DNA of 24,321 bases, taken from contig JAEWST010000161.1 in assembly GCA_023398105.1 (NCBI GenBank), forward strand, positions 1-24,321, read 5' to 3'. The notes below the pieces were generated by a model that worked only from the letters and a program-made list of their open reading frames with translations, did not search any database and was not told the origin of the DNA. Made by a program: the position numbers and the translations under genes. Source of the DNA: Bacillota bacterium (GTDB lineage Bacteria; Bacillota; Clostridia; Acetivibrionales; DSM-1351). Below are positions 23,221 through 24,321 of this stretch, one piece after another. Every line of letters begins with the position of its first letter. Position 1 is the stretch's first letter.

Positions 23221-24162
23221 ATGGAATTTAAACATAAATCTGTCTTATTAGATGAGTGCATTGAATATTTAAGTATAAATCCTGAGGGCGTTTATATTGA
23301 TGGTACTATAGGAGGGGCAGGTCATTCATCTGAGATATACAGAAGATTATATGCAAAGGGCTGTTTGATTGGTTTAGATCAAGATAGCTTTGCGGTTGAA
23401 ACCTCTTCTAAACGCCTTGAAGAAATAAAAACAGAAGCAAGTTATAAAATAGTAAATACCAATTTTAAGAATATAAAAAATACATGTGAGCAACTAGGGA
23501 TTACTGGAGTTAATGGGATACTCCTTGATTTGGGAGTTTCATCCCATCAGCTTGACGAAGCGTCTAGAGGCTTTAGTTATCAGAATGATGCACCATTAGA
23601 TATGCGAATGGATAGGCGTTCAGAATTATCTGCATATCAAATAGTCAATGAATACTCTGAAAAAGAAATATATTGTATTATTAGAGACTTTGGTGAGGAA
23701 AAATGGGCATCAAGAATTGCAAAATTTATTGTAGAAGCTAGGGCAGTTAGACCAATAGATACAACTTTTGATTTAGTTAATGTTATCAAAAGGGCAGTAC
23801 CAAGTGCTGCTAGGCGGGATGGTCCACATCCAGCAAAGAGAACATTTCAGGCAATCAGAATTGCAGTAAACCAGGAGTTGGATATATTAAGTAATACTAT
23901 AGAGGATTGCGTGTCATTACTGAAAAGTGGAGGAAGGCTTTGTATAATAACATTTCATTCTCTAGAAGATAGAATTGTAAAAGTACAATATGGTAAGTAC
24001 GTAAATCCGTGCACTTGTCCTCCTTCGTTTCCTGTTTGTGTATGTGGAAAGAAACCTGAAGCTGTACTAGTAAATAGAAAACCAATTGTTTCAACAGATA
24101 AAGAGTTGGAGGATAACCCAAGGGCAAGAAGTGCAAAGCTTAGAGTTTTACAAAAGATTTAA
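23221..24162 (+). CDS. rsmH: 16S rRNA (cytosine(1402)-N(4))-methyltransferase RsmH
   Basis: RsmH (formerly MraW) methylates N4 of C1402 in the 30S decoding centre using S-adenosylmethionine. The 313-aa protein has HKSVLLDECIEYL, the SAM motif DGTIGGAGHS, LLDLGVSSHQLDEASRGFSY, PLDMRMD, RRDGPHPAKRTFQAIRIAVN and ITFHSLEDRIVK, plus a cysteine-containing CTCPPSFPVCVC segment near the C-terminus. ATG 23221 fits the family and has GAGGTG 4 nt upstream; a second SD-like GGAGGT at 23187-23192 has no suitable start behind it, and TTG 23185 overlaps it. Length equals E. coli RsmH. The next cluster gene, normally ftsL, is not reached. Confidence 0.96.
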   Translation: MEFKHKSVLLDECIEYLSINPEGVYIDGTIGGAGHSSEIYRRLYAKGCLIGLDQDSFAVETSSKRLEEIKTEASYKIVNTNFKNIKNTCEQLGITGVNGILLDLGVSSHQLDEASRGFSYQNDAPLDMRMDRRSELSAYQIVNEYSEKEIYCIIRDFGEEKWASRIAKFIVEARAVRPIDTTFDLVNVIKRAVPSAARRDGPHPAKRTFQAIRIAVNQELDILSNTIEDCVSLLKSGGRLCIITFHSLEDRIVKVQYGKYVNPCTCPPSFPVCVCGKKPEAVLVNRKPIVSTDKELEDNPRARSAKLRVLQKI

Positions 24163-24218
24163 TTTGGTAATTATGGTTTAAATAATAAAGTACTATAAAG
24201 GATTATAACAAGTAACCC

Positions 24219-24321
24219 ACACAAAAGACAAAAGGCAAGTAAACACAAAAGACAAAAGGCAAGTACACAAAAGACAAAAAGCAAGTAAACACAAAAGACA
24301 AAAAGTAAGTAAACACAAAAG
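24219..24321. repeat. 24-bp tandem repeat, running off the window edge
   Basis: Units ACACAAAAGACAAAAGGCAA plus GTAA start at 24219, 24243 (22 bp), 24265, 24289 and 24313 (cut by the edge), with a few G/A and C/T changes. The 22-bp unit breaks any single frame, and no start codon leads into the frame that stays open to the edge. It lies 56 bp after rsmH, where ftsL usually begins. Probably a non-coding minisatellite. Confidence 0.85.

Noticed and set aside
24219..24321. CRISPR array at the right edge
   Set aside because: Units are directly adjacent 22-24-bp tandem copies with no unique spacers.

Overview
The window is AT-rich DNA from a Gram-positive, clostridium-like anaerobe. The evidence is strong Shine-Dalgarno (SD) sites (mostly GGGAGG or AGGAGG about 5 nt before ATG), A/T-biased codon thirds, a Firmicutes-style infB-rbfA-nrnA-truB-ribF run, an ymfF/ymfH-like M16 peptidase pair, and hyp genes for [NiFe]-hydrogenase maturation. 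A cluster III clostridium (Ruminiclostridium or Acetivibrio type) would fit, but that is inference from gene content only.

Layout. 1-6212: the translation/RNA block: infB (5' end outside the window, with in-frame 36-bp repeats), rbfA, nrnA, truB, ribF. 6215-11684: hypF (2 nt after ribF), hypC, hypD, hypE, which build and insert the Fe(CN)2CO part of the [NiFe] site. hypA, hypB and hydrogenase structural genes are not here. 11991-16184: an exporter operon: MacB-type ATPase, Yip1-like membrane protein, HlyD/MacA-like adaptor, MacB/FtsX permease. 16229-16355: a 127-bp palindrome. 16383-16571 (minus): a small one-helix membrane protein gene. 17317-22451: two M16 peptidase homologues (one without and one with the zinc site), lgt and rodA. 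22505-24162: terminator, MraZ-type operator, mraZ and rsmH, the start of the division/cell-wall cluster. 24219-24321: a 24-bp tandem repeat running off the edge.

The genes are conserved housekeeping and accessory families; the unusual material is between them. At least four families of small structured repeats recur: (A/B) a 102-130-bp element with TATAACG/CGTTATA ends, upstream of the exporter operon and upstream of the M16 operon, in the same orientation; (C) a roughly 43-bp AGCTCGAAAAC hairpin, four copies, three of which overlap or supply the stop codon of a gene; (E) a CCTC/GAGG hairpin, three copies; (R) a GTAC...GGTGCT...GTTGCC repeat, three copies. One A/B copy appears to sit inside a leader whose unoccupied counterpart lies 1.5 kb downstream. 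Two translation-initiation layouts also stand out: a 15-bp compound hairpin between a strong SD and the rbfA start, and a mini-hairpin just upstream of the SD at ribF, the second M16 gene and lgt.

Start codons were often moved inward from the longest open frame to the SD-supported codon. No tRNA, rRNA, CRISPR array, transposase gene or integrase was seen.
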